DNA from: Apoderus coryli
Taxonomy: Eukaryota; Arthropoda; Insecta; Coleoptera; Attelabidae
Direction: 5' to 3'
Assembly: GCA_911728435.2 (NCBI GenBank)
Contig: OU452205.1
Span: 1,116,001-1,180,000, forward strand
Length of the DNA: 64,000 bases
A program made the translations under genes and the position numbers. The notes beneath the pieces were generated by a model. That model was given only the letters and a program-made list of their open reading frames with translations, ran no database searches and was not told the DNA's origin. Positions 54,501 through 63,545 of this stretch are shown here, one piece after another; positions within the stretch are counted from its first letter, which is position 1, and each line of letters opens with the position of its first letter.

Positions 54501-57500
54501 AAGTTTTTACCAAAGAACTACTGATGTACAGGGTGCTCCAGGTTCGGAAGCGGAAAGTTTAAAGACCGACAATGAACCACAAAATAATATCAGTTTGTTT
54601 TATAAACCATATTATATGAAATGATTTTGGCCCAATTTCTCGAGGACTTTGTGCTCAAATATGGATATTATGGTCATTTGTTACCCCACGTTTGGTAAAA
54701 GAGGACTCATCCGTCTAAAGATCCTTATGTAAAAGTCAGGATTTTCTTCCGTCGAGTTTAATAGCCACTGGGAGCATCTTATTATTTTTTCAGCATTACC
54801 AGGGTGCCTATTCTGAACAGGCATATCTGTGGTCATGGTGTAGTGTTCTAGTTTAGACTTTGGGTTGTAAAGGTTATCTGGAACTCTTCTGCTTGGATAG
54901 CGTCTACGATATTCATGAACTGCCGCTTCTGCATTTTCATCACAAAACTCGTACCTAGCAAAAATGAATGTGGTGTATTCGTTATGTTCGGAACAAACAT
55001 TTCTTCAATCAAAATAATATTTTTAGGGATAGCTATCTCAGATTCAGTGGTCAAGTATTTAGCTTAGAAGATTTTCATGAGTCCCTTCATTTGACCAATC
55101 ATGCCGTGCAATGTAAATATACCAATGGCGAACAGAGAGATAAATGTTTGCCTGACGATAATATGTGGGATTGTAACACGTTTAAAAACTATTTGAAAAA
55201 GATTGGTCAGTTTGACAAGTGGAACGATGTAATATATCCAGGTAAGTATGTATACAGGAATAAGGAGCCTTTTATATTTCAGGATTAGAGAACAAAAACA
55301 AATATTAACCATCAAAAATCACTTTATTGTTTTTCAAAATATTCCCCATGAAGATCTGTACACTTTTGCATGCGTTTGAACCAATTGTCGAAGCACATTT
55401 GCCACTCTGATTGAGGTATCTCCAAAACATGCATTCTGAATGCAGCAACCGCTTCTTCAGGTGACGAAAAACGTTGACCACTCAGTTTGTTTTTTACGTA
55501 CGGGAATAAAAAGAAGTCATTCGGTGCCAAGTCAGGACTATATGGATGACTCATCAAATAGAAGTTTTGGGTGATCAAAAATCAACAATGAACGTAAAAA
55601 TACGTCGTACATCTTGAACCAAAAAAAATTGTGGTCAATTTAACGGTAAAACTGTACAATACAAATCAACAATCAACGTAAAAATACGTCGTACATCTTG
55701 AACCAAAAAAAATTTTGGTCAATTTAACGGTAAAACTGTACAATACAAAACAATCAACGTAAAAATACGTCGTACATCTTGAACCAAAAAAAATTTTGAT
55801 CAATTTAACGGTAAAACTGTACAATACAAATCAACAATCAACGTAAAAATACGTCGTACATCTTGAACCAAAAAAAATTGTGGTCAATTTAACGGTAAAA
55901 CTGTACAATACAAATCAACAATCAACGTCAAAATACGTCGTACATCTTGAATCAAAAAAAAATTGTGGTCAATTTAACGGTAAAACTGTACAATACAAAT
56001 CAACAATCAACGTAAAAATACGTCGTACATCTTGAACCAAAAAAAAATGTGGTCAATTCAACGGTAAAACTGTACAATACAAATCAACAATGAACGTAAA
56101 AATACGTCGTACATCTTGAACCAAAAAAAATTGTGGTCAATTTAACGGTAAAACTGTACAATACAAAACAACAATCAACGTAAAAATACGTCGTACATCT
56201 TGAACCAAAAAAAATTGTGGTCAATTTAACGGTAAAAGTGTACAATACAAATCAACAATCAACGTAAAAATACGTCGTACATCTTGAATCAAAAAAAATT
56301 GTGGTCAATTTAACGGTAAAACTGTACAATACAAATCAACAATCAACGTAAAAATACGTCGTACATCTTGAATCAAAAAAAATTGTGGTCAATTTAACGG
56401 TAAAACTGTACAATACAAATCAACAATCAACGTAAAAATACGTCGTACATCTTGAATCAAAAAAAAATTGTGGTCAATTTAACGGTAAAACTGTACAATA
56501 CCAATCAACAATCAACGTAAAAATACGTCGTACATCTTGAATCAAAAAAAAATTGTGGTCAATTTAACGGTAAAACTGTACAATACAAATCAACAATCAA
56601 CGTAAAAATACGTCGTACATCTTGAATCAAAAAAAAATTGTGGTCAATTTAACGGTAAAACTGTACAATACAAATCAACAATCAACGTAAAAATACGTCG
56701 TACATCTTGACCAAAAAAAATTTTGATCAATTTAACTTAACGGTAAAACTGTACAATACAAATCAACAATCAACGTAAAAATACGTCGTACATCTTGAAA
56801 AAAATTGTGGTCAATTTAACGGTAAAACTGTACAATACAAATCAACAATCAACGTAAAAATACGTCGTACATCTTGAATCAAAAAAAAATTGTGGTCAAT
56901 TTAACGGTAAAACTGTACAATACAAATCAACAATGAACGTAAAAATACGTCGTACATCTTGAACCAAACAAAATTGTGGTCAATTTAACGGTAAAACTGT
57001 ACAATACAAATCAACAATCAACGTAAAAATACGTCGTACATCTTGAACCAAAAAAAATTTTGGTCAATTTAACGGTAAAACTGTACAATACAAATCAACA
57101 ATCAACGTAAAAATACGTCGTACATCTTGACCAAAAAAAATTTTGATCAATTTAACGGTAAAACTGTACAATACAAATCAACAATCAACGTAAAAATACG
57201 TCGTACATCTTGAACCAAAAAAAATTGTGGTCAATTTAACGGTAAAACTGTACAATACAAATCAACAATCAACGTAAAAATACGTCGTACATCTTGAATC
57301 AAAAAAAAAATTGTGGTCAATTTAACGGTAAAACTGTACAATACAAATCAACAATCAACGTAAAAATACGTCGTACATCTTGAATCAAAAAAAAATTGTG
57401 GTCAATTTAACGGTAAAACTGTACAATACAAATCAACAATCAACGTAAAAATACGTCGTACATCTTGAATCAAAAAAAAATTGTGGTCAATTTAACGGTA

Positions 57501-60500
57501 AAACTGTACAATACAAATCAACAATCAACGTAAAAATACGTCGTACATCTTGACCAAAAAAAATTTTGATCAATTTAACGGTAAAACTGTACAATACAAA
57601 TCAACAATCAACGTAAAAATACGTCGTACATCTTGAACCAAAAAAAATTGTGGTCAATTTAACGGTAAAACTGTACAATACAAATCAACAATCAACGTAA
57701 AAATACGTCGTACATCTTGAACCAAAAAAAATTGTGGTCAATTTAACGGTAAAACTATACAATACAAATCAACAATCAACGTAAAAATACGTCGTACATC
57801 TTGAATCAAAAAAAATTGTGGTCAATTTAACGGTAAAACTGTACAATACAAATCAACAATCAACGTAAAAATACGTCGTACATCTTGAACCAAAAAAAAT
57901 TGTGGTCAATTTAACGGTAAAACTGTACAATACAAATCAACAATCAACGTAAAAATACGTCGTACATCTTGACCAAAAAAAATTTTGATCAATTTAACGG
58001 TAAAACTGTACAATACAAATCAACAATCAACGTAAAAATACGTCGTACATCTTGAACCAAAAAAAATTGTGGTCAATTTAACGGTAAAACTGTACAATAC
58101 AAATCAACAATCAACGTAAAAATACGTCGTACATCTTGAACCAAAAAAAATTGTGGTCAATTTAACGGTAAAACTGTTAGTATAGGCTTACACTAATAAA
58201 GATCAAATTAAAGCGAAACTAAGGATTTTATTTTTGAAAAATAACAAAATCAAGCAATTTACGTTTCGACTATTAACAAAATAAAAATCAGAAAATCATC
58301 AAATATGGTTTATCTTTTATATAAACAGAGGATTTTGAGAAAATAACGGCGAAAATTTTCTACATGAGAATATTGCGTTCTCATATGGATAATTTGCTAG
58401 ACAGGGACAAACCGCATCATGAATTGTTGTAACGGGTATTATAGTCTCTTGCGTTGTGGTACTGGGTTTAGGCATATATACTATAAGATAGTATACTATA
58501 ACCATAAGGGGCGGCGAATTGCTTTTAAGACAGAGATAACAAAGGTGCCGACACGAGGTGAAGTAACTGTATATAAACTGTGGTTTAGGTCAATGATAAG
58601 AGACCTCTTTATAGGCAATGAAAAATTGGTTTCCTTTTGTCAAAAAACTATTAATTTTGACACAAGAAGGCTAGTTTTTAATTGTGCTAGGATAAGGCAG
58701 AAACGTAAGCATTGGAGAATATTAATTTTGTTTACTGATAGGTATGCGACAAAGTATTGTATGTGCAATGTTAGCAAGTCAAGATACAATGGACAGAAGG
58801 CAAAATACATTCGAAATATATGGTGCAGATTTTATGTTATCTGAGGACTTTAGACCATGGTTATTAGAAATCAATTGTAGTCCAGATTTATCATTTTCAA
58901 CCAAAGTAACCAGTAGACTATGTCCAAGATGTATGGAAGATATTATAAAAGGTAACTCTAAAATAATAATGCAACACATCGCCTATGTTTCGGAACTGAA
59001 TGATGTTCACATATTCAAGGATACGAAAAATTGTATAGAGGACGTCCCAATATTCAAAGCTATCTCTTGTAGGGCTGATCATGATTGTGAGAATATTAAA
59101 ACATTAACTATTTTTGTCAATTTCGTTAAAAAAAACATTATCTAAAATAAAACTTGATATCAGTAAAAAAAGGATAGGTACGTTTTTTGTTCGTTGACCA
59201 CTCAAATCATATTGTGGTATTCGTTAATCATTTGAGAATTTTTGTGGATATACGGAAATTAATTTGCCCCTTTCTAAATAATTGCAAACTCAGAAGCAGA
59301 TGTATCATGAACTTCATCCAACTAATCTTTGATTTCTTTCGGTATTTCGCGAAAGCCGTTGAAGAATGGTCCAAACCTGGGGAGAGTTGCCTACGATTTG
59401 TCTCGATGGACCAGAGTTCGGATAATGTTTATCAAGCCATTGTTTGGTTTCCATTTCATTGGTTTAGACTTGACATTTATGATACTAAAATTTTAGAGAA
59501 TTATACAGGGTGGTTCAAAAGTTACCACTAGTATTATATGCAAAACATGGCTAATTCTAAGGCTTCTGTACTGGAACTGAAATAATTTAACCTCTGCTTC
59601 TTACGGGCATAGTTTTTTGATAGTTACCAACTTTTAGAAAAAGATAATTGTTAGTATATAGTGCAAAACCTGTATACAGGGTGAGTCCACACTCAAATTT
59701 GCGTTTTACGCGAATTTTTCAAATGAGACACCCTGTATATAATATCAAAAACTGAAAGAAAAATTGATAAGCTTTTATTCTTATATAGCCTTTCTCATAC
59801 CTAAAGCTATTAGTTTTTAAGATATTTTCATTTAAACAAAAAAATATTAGAAAATTTGGACTTTACGTGATCATTTTGCATACCTAATTTCATTTTTGAT
59901 ATTTGTTATTGAAAACATTCCACAAAATCACCAAAATAATATTTTTTAAATTCAACCTAAAATACGTACTTTATGACTGCCTACACACTGGCTGCTTAGT
60001 TTTGCGTGAAATTTTTGATCTTTAAGGTAATATCGAACTTCGACGCACTAATAACTCATCCTGTATATATTATATGATATTATATTATATTATATTATAT
60101 TATATTATATTATATTATATTATATTATATTATATTATATTATATTATATTATATTATATTATATTATATTATATTATATTATATTATATTATATTATAT
60201 TATATTATATTATATTATATTATATTATATTATATTATATTATATTATATTATATTATATTATATTATATTATATTATATTATATTATATTATATTATAT
60301 TATATTATATTATATTATATTATATTATATTATATTATATTATATTATATTATATTATATTATATTATATTATATTATATTATATTATATTATATTATAT
60401 TATATTATATTATATTATATTATATTATATTATATTATATTATATTATATTATATTATATTATATTATATTATATTATATTATATTATATTATATTATAT

Positions 60501-62917
60501 TATATTATATTATATTATATTATATTATATTATATTATTACGTGTAAATGTGTTCCAATAGAATCCAATTTAGTTTTTTTTTTCCGGCCGTACCCCAAGG
60601 ATCATATTTGTAGCCACTTTTATCCAATGCCAATAAAAATAATATTGCCGGTGAGTAGGATGGTCTAATTGCGTTTATCCATTCATATGTTCAAAATGGA
60701 TGATTCGAAATGTTTTTGTTTCACCGATCGAGGGAGAAATTCTTGTATAACTACGTGAACATCAAAAAAAAATCAGTTGAATCATTTTTGTGTTCAGTTC
60801 CTTATTAATTTTAATTTTCCTTCTTCTAGTTGTCGTAGATAGAAGAAAAGATCCCAATGCTGATACTGGACTATTTGAAATGATTTACAAACAAAACTAC
60901 CCAAAGACCCCACCGTACTTAGGAATGAATCTGTCTGTACGTGGAAGAAAACTCTTCCGTAACAGATCAAAATCTAAAACGGAAAATAAAGCTGAACCAA
61001 AGGAGAAAACAATAAGTAAAATAAAGAATCGAGATATGGTGAAAGCAGATTTCATAAATGATGCGGCTATACGCAAAACGTTACCAAAAATATTGTCGCC
61101 AAATCTTTACAAAGGTCCTGTTATAGCGGATTTGATTGAGGAACTGGCAAAATCTGGTATGTGCATGAATCAGTAGATTATTGGATTAATTTTAATATTT
61201 TACAAATCATATATTCTCATCTTAAAATTATTCCCGATAGGATCACCCTCACATTATAATAATAATAATAATAATAATTTATTGGTGTATGGAACTATCA
61301 AGAGCATTACACATGTCAATATAAAAACAAAAAACATCCCTAAACAATAAACAGAAACAAACAGTCAAAAAGTTAGATAGTCAGATCACTGAAATCATTT
61401 AACATAAATTCATGAAACATTTATCTATTAAATATGCCTTCAGTATAGACTTAAACGGCTTCAGGGGGAGTTCCCAAACTCTCTCCGGCAGTGCGTTGTA
61501 TGCTCTCGTACCATAATAATTCTTGGCCGATCTAGATCCCGTTATTCTACTGAACTGCACCCTGATGTCCGAACCATGTCTAGTACCGTGCTCATGAATA
61601 TCCCTCTGCAAACTATACTCATGCATATTCGCCCTAACGTAAACCAGAGAATGCAACACAAACACAGAAGGAACCGTCAAAATTCGAAGGCTTCTAAAAA
61701 TGTGCCTACAGTCCTCCTGATACTTGAAGCTGCCAATAACACGAACCACTCTTCTCTGCAACGCAAATACTCGTGCGGCACCAGGCGAGTGGCCCCAATT
61801 TACAATAGAATAAGAGATCAGGGAATGAATACACGCATAGTATGATGTCAGCAGAACTCTTCCAGATACTGAATTTGCCAGATTTCGCAATAGATATATA
61901 TTACTGTTGACCCTCTTTGCTAAGCAATCAATGTGAGCGCGTTCCAAGACAGTTTAGGATCTAAACCTTGCTCAATGTGTCTCCAACTTTCTAAACACAG
62001 TTGGAATAAAATCAATTGATTGGCCTGAATGTTCTCCAGACACTAATTCCATAGAACAGGTCTGAGACATGTTAGGAAGACCAGAAATTAATTAAAAGTA
62101 ATTAAAACATTTCTCTTGTCGCATTTTATTCTGGTTTTGAGGTGTTACTTTTTGTTTTTCGTAATATATTTTCTTTAATAATTGGGATATCGAAATGAAT
62201 AAAACAGGATAATATTCAGAACATATCGACCTATAATTTGGTGTTGAAAACTGTTCTCAATTGTTCTGCAATTGATTAGATGGATGCGAGAAGAATCAAG
62301 CTACAATTCTTTAAAAATCCGGTAAATTATCTTTCAGCCAGAGAGTCGACCTTTTCAATCCCTTCTAGTTGATAGTTTTTATTATTTGCCATTTTTTTCA
62401 ATTATAAAAGTTGATACTCACATTCATGAATTTCTCAGTTCAAGCAGATGATAGTGGAGTGAACTTCATACCAGCTGCCACAGCCAAACCCTTAAAGGAA
62501 AGAAACACCACGGGAAAACTGAAGAAATCGGACTCTGCTAAATCGGAAAGGGTACCAAAATACTGTATGTCTCAACATAAAATTAACAAAACCACTTCTT
62601 TATGCTACAGAAAGTCAAACGAAAAAAACGTCGTACCTTCAACAACTAGAAACGGTGAAACTGGTGGCCTACAAATAAAACCGTATAGCAGCAGCAGAAG
62701 ATCAAAAAGTGGTGACTATTTCGGGGTAATGAAAAATAATTGGGAAAAGGAAACTGTCAGTATATTAAGAGGGGAGAAAATTTCGAATAGATTCAATAAT
62801 AATAGTGGTATAGTGTATAATAATAATAAAGATTTACTTACTAGCAGACGATGTTTGAGTTGTCAGACATTTGATTTAAACAAATTGTTACCGACAATCA
62901 ATAAGAATTCTAGATGA
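48424..62917 (+). CDS. TTLL3: Tubulin glycylase-like, TTLL3 family, 11 coding exons
   Basis: Predicted 852-aa tubulin tyrosine ligase-like enzyme that would add glycine side chains to tubulin in cilia or flagella. Coding exons: 48424-48525, 48608-48836, 49537-49819, 51893-51999, 52054-52355, 52414-52627, 52901-52991, 55027-55241, 58742-58951, 60830-61156, 62439-62917. All junctions are GT-AG, phases agree, and the total is 2559 nt. The N-terminal TTLL3 module runs from about residue 90 ([20 protein letters not shown]). The ATP-grasp core includes [18 protein letters not shown] near 367, VVQKYI, ERPLLIY-type [17 protein letters not shown] near 413, [12 protein letters not shown], and [25 protein letters not shown] near 540, with the catalytic Glu and Asn of [24 protein letters not shown] follows. 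The tail (from about 620) is basic and low-complexity. TTLL8 or TTLL10 are alternatives. Confidence 0.92.
48608..48836 (+). CDS. TTLL3: TTLL3 exon B (residues 35-110)
   Basis: Acceptor ATTTTAAAG|GCAAAA. Ends with [25 protein letters not shown], the start of the TTLL3 N-terminal module. Donor ATCAAAG|GTACGC, phase 1. Confidence 0.85.
48942..49318 (-). mobile_element. Internally deleted mariner in TTLL3 intron
   Basis: Both ends start CGAGGGTTGCCTTTTATATT and invert perfectly for 22 bp, flanked by TA. The minus frame 49002-49223 reads [20 protein letters not shown] and [18 protein letters not shown], covering the first catalytic Asp region. It is directly joined to the N-terminal segment near 49235-49280. 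The rest of the transposase is deleted, so it is non-autonomous. Confidence 0.85.
49537..49819 (+). CDS. TTLL3: TTLL3 exon C (residues 111-204)
   Basis: Acceptor TTTTGTCACAG|GTGGGT. Encodes [20 protein letters not shown] then [27 protein letters not shown]. Donor TTTAGTAG|GTTGGT, phase 2, a weaker donor; phase and sequence agree with exon D. Confidence 0.9.
49820..50142. other. Intron C-D, AT-rich start
   Basis: Contains an irregular TATATTAATATA run at about 49880-49930. Nothing else identified. Confidence 0.4.
50143..51682 (-). mobile_element. 5'-truncated LINE with (CAAAT)n tail
   Basis: The minus frame 50345-51382 (345 aa) covers RT domains B and C and the C-terminus: [50 protein letters not shown] and [10 protein letters not shown]. 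Just upstream (to 51682) are domain A ([20 protein letters not shown]) and finger-region scraps ([13 protein letters not shown]) in broken frames. The tail is CAAATCAAATCAAATCAAAA at about 50147. Dead; lies antisense in TTLL3 intron C-D. Confidence 0.85.
51893..51999 (+). CDS. TTLL3: TTLL3 exon D (residues 205-240)
   Basis: Acceptor ATCGTTTACAG|ATCTTT. Encodes [20 protein letters not shown] then [15 protein letters not shown]. Donor TTTTAG|GTAAGT, phase 1. Confidence 0.92.
52054..52355 (+). CDS. TTLL3: TTLL3 exon E (residues 241-341)
   Basis: Acceptor GCATTATAG|GATTTC. Encodes [28 protein letters not shown] and [18 protein letters not shown]. Donor TTTTAAG|GTAATC, phase 0. Confidence 0.92.
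52414..52627 (+). CDS. TTLL3: TTLL3 exon F, ATP-grasp start (residues 342-412)
   Basis: Acceptor TTTCTTTCAG|GAACCA. Encodes the nucleotide-binding segment [18 protein letters not shown] and KYVVQKYI. Donor ACATCG|GTATGT, phase 1. Confidence 0.95.
52901..52991 (+). CDS. TTLL3: TTLL3 exon G (residues 413-442)
   Basis: Acceptor TGGTTTCTAG|AAAGAC. Encodes [20 protein letters not shown] then [10 protein letters not shown], highly conserved in TTLL enzymes. Donor GTACAG|GTACGA, phase 2. Confidence 0.95.
53016..54318 (+). mobile_element. Mariner-type DNA transposon, DD41D, apparently intact
   Basis: Flanked by TA (53014-53015 and 54319-54320). The ends are imperfect inverted repeats (CGGATCCGCCATCTAACG versus TGGGTCTGCCAGATAACT, followed by a T run). 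The whole 353-codon transposase frame is open. Lies in TTLL3 intron G-H, same orientation. It could supply transposase to shorter relatives such as the fragment at 38981. Confidence 0.85.
53131..54192 (+). CDS. DD41D mariner-type transposase, 353 aa
   Basis: Cuts and inserts its own element at TA sites. N-terminal helix-turn-helix domains span about residues 1-110 ([35 protein letters not shown]). The catalytic triad is D159 (IIFSDEAHF), D252 ([10 protein letters not shown]) and D294 ([12 protein letters not shown]). The last spacing is 41 residues, typical of the rosa-type DD41D group and not classical DD34D mariner. Full length for the family, no stops or frameshifts, all three Asp present; so it may be recently active. 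Start chosen at the first ATG, about 115 bp inside the left end. Confidence 0.9.
   Translation: MVVYTLEQRWEILRHYFENHGNVAECVRKLRTDFGRREAPSAPYVRYLVKKVKETGILIDKPKREMPKTVRTPENIAAVAESVREAPSTSIHRRSQQLNISETSLRQILHKDLGMTPYKVQLVQELKPTDHPMRFRFAQWACDRLTEDADFAKKIIFSDEAHFDLGGYVNKQNYRIWGTENPHAYIEKPMHPKRVTVWCGFWFGGIIGPFFFENEQGVAVTVNGDRYRAMLNEFLFTKIEEEDIGNIWFQQDGATCHAAEDTLDVLSPVFEDRIISRGSDVVWPTRSCDLTPLDYYLWGAVKDKCYADKPETIDALKDNIREAIGEIQLHTIDNVLKNWTDRVGYCMAAEAAI
54321..55026. other. Rest of TTLL3 intron G-H
   Basis: AT-rich; open frame 54848-55054 minus overlaps exon H and is not coding. TACAGGGTGCTCCAGGTTCG at about 54528 is another CAGGGTG-type end, similar to ACAGGGCGGTCAAGTTTCG at 10206. Confidence 0.4.
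55027..55241 (+). CDS. TTLL3: TTLL3 exon H (residues 443-514)
   Basis: Acceptor AATATTTTTAG|GGATAG. Encodes [20 protein letters not shown] and [20 protein letters not shown], then the KWNDVIYPG end. Donor ATCCAG|GTAAGT, phase 1. Confidence 0.95.
55262..55568 (-). pseudogene. Mariner C-terminal fragment beside the satellite
   Basis: Minus frame reads [40 protein letters not shown] and [20 protein letters not shown], the third-Asp region and end of a mariner transposase. Its outer end (CCTTTTATATTTCAGGATTA) matches the terminus of the element at 48942. The inner break, near 55568, passes directly into the 84-bp satellite. Confidence 0.8.
55569..58177. repeat. Satellite array, ~31 copies of an 81-86-bp unit
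   Basis: Each unit contains AACGTAAAAATACGTCGTAC, ATCTTGA(A)(C/T)CAAAAAAAA, TTGTGGTCAATTTAACGGTA and AAACTGTACAATACAAATCA. Units differ mainly in an A-run length and in a TTTTGATCAA versus TTGTGGTCAA variant, which recurs about every 5-8 units in places. Four or five CpGs per unit contrast with the AT-rich surroundings. It lies wholly in TTLL3 intron H-I. Confidence 0.97.
58178..58741. other. Rest of TTLL3 intron H-I
   Basis: Open frame 58419-58844 plus overlaps exon I out of frame and has no domain. Nothing identified. Confidence 0.4.
58742..58951 (+). CDS. TTLL3: TTLL3 exon I, catalytic end (residues 515-584)
   Basis: Acceptor TTTACTGATAG|GTATGC. Encodes [20 protein letters not shown] then [20 protein letters not shown], with the metal/ATP-binding Glu and Asn. 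Donor AAAAG|GTAACT, phase 1. Confidence 0.95.
58952..59502. other. TTLL3 intron I-J, first part
   Basis: Open frames continuing past exon I and at 59187-59531 show no domain; nothing identified. Confidence 0.4.
59503..60068. repeat. Nested CAGGGTG-ended repeats
   Basis: TACAGGGTGGTTCAAAAGTT at about 59503 and the inverse-type end CTCATCCTGTA at 60056-60066 may bound one element. Inside, 59675-59737 starts TACAGGGTGAGTC and ends GAGACACCCTGTA, a 63-bp palindromic remnant. No coding sequence. Confidence 0.45.
60077..60537. repeat. TATAT pentanucleotide microsatellite, ~92 copies
   Basis: About 460 bp of uninterrupted 5-bp units starting right after the transposon-type end at about 60066. It creates a 157-codon open frame by chance because the repeat lacks stops in one phase. 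True length may be collapsed or inflated in the assembly. Confidence 0.98.
60830..61156 (+). CDS. TTLL3: TTLL3 exon J (residues 585-693)
   Basis: Acceptor TTCCTTCTTCTAG|TTGTCG. Encodes [20 protein letters not shown] then a Lys-rich linker and [20 protein letters not shown]. Donor AAATCTG|GTATGT, phase 1. Confidence 0.93.
61255..61955 (-). mobile_element. 5'-truncated LINE C-terminal fragment with (TAA)n tail
   Basis: Minus frame 61399-61947 reads [70 protein letters not shown] and [10 protein letters not shown], parallel to the LINE C-terminus at 8947. The (AAT)n tail is at 61255-61278. It lies antisense in TTLL3 intron J-K. Confidence 0.85.
62008..62083 (+). pseudogene. Tc1-type transposase scrap
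   Basis: Plus reading [16 protein letters not shown], a stop, then DMLGRP matches the third catalytic region WP..SPDLNPIEHVWD.LGR of Tc1 transposases. Only ~25 codons remain. Confidence 0.55.
62439..62917 (+). CDS. TTLL3: TTLL3 exon K, last coding exon (residues 694-852)
   Basis: Acceptor GAATTTCTCAG|TTCAAG in the right phase. Encodes a basic, Ser/Asn/Lys-rich tail without a known domain ([20 protein letters not shown] to [14 protein letters not shown]) and stop TGA. Assigned to the gene by phase, position and tail-like composition, since such tails diverge quickly. Confidence 0.8.
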
Positions 62918-63101
62918 AACCAAAGAAACCGATGAACGTACTGAAAACTGTTGATTCAATTCTGCGAAAATCTACAACTGTGATATTAGGAGTGAATAAT
63001 TCCGGGTATCCCACAATGGCCCTTGGCCCAAATGAATTGAATATCTTTACTCTTACTAACGTCGTAAAACATACCCTTAACTTCACAAATTGTGTTATTT
63101 T
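62918..63101. other. Likely start of TTLL3 3' UTR
   Basis: Directly follows the stop codon. No clear AATAAA within 180 bases; the first good AATAAA-type signal that I see is near 63812. Confidence 0.3.
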
Positions 63102-63299
63102 TTAAATAGAAGAATCCCGATGAAGGCTTTTTCTCAATGATGCATGAAAATCAGGGAAGTACATTCCTAGTCTGACACCAGATTCACTCTTCGACCCATC
63201 CAAAAATGTATTGATACTACCGGGACTCCGACCCAACAGTCCCTTAACTACAAGATTATTGGACAGATGCCAAGAGTCCATGTACTTTCTTATTAACAA
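63102..63299 (-). pseudogene. Possible LINE RNase H start
   Basis: Minus frame contains GSINTFLDGSKSESGVRLGM-YFPD, resembling the first RNase H motif (TDGSK...G.G.G) of R1/Jockey LINEs. Short and degraded. Confidence 0.4.
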
Positions 63300-63462
63300 T
63301 TTCCATAACTAACTAAATGTGGGTCCAATCGAAATCATTTGAGCTGCAATAATTACGATATTGTATCATCTTTCTTCGGCGGAACTTTGAACTGTGAAAT
63401 TTAGCGGTGTCATTAATTATATCAATGAAAAGAATCCAATACGTAGGATAAGTCGTGAAAGT

Positions 63463-63545
63463 CTCATTGATTGGCCATTACTATCATCGAGTCTCAATTG
63501 CCTTGATATTTTCATTTGGTGGCATGTGGCTCATCCAGAAAATTC
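63463..63545 (+). pseudogene. Possible DDE transposase scrap
   Basis: Plus reading DWPLLSSSLNCLDIFIWWHV resembles WP.RS.DLN.LDFFLWG.V, the third catalytic region of mariner-related transposases, with the first Asp changed to Ser. Weak. Confidence 0.35.

Noticed and set aside
55569..58177. CRISPR-like repeat-spacer array
   Set aside because: The whole 84-bp unit is conserved with no variable spacers, and this is an intron of an animal gene.
58419..58844. 141-codon plus frame overlapping TTLL3 exon I
   Set aside because: Out of frame with the conserved catalytic exon and no domain.
60074..60547. 157-codon frame of repeating YYIIL
   Set aside because: Pure product of the TATAT microsatellite; no start context or conserved sequence.
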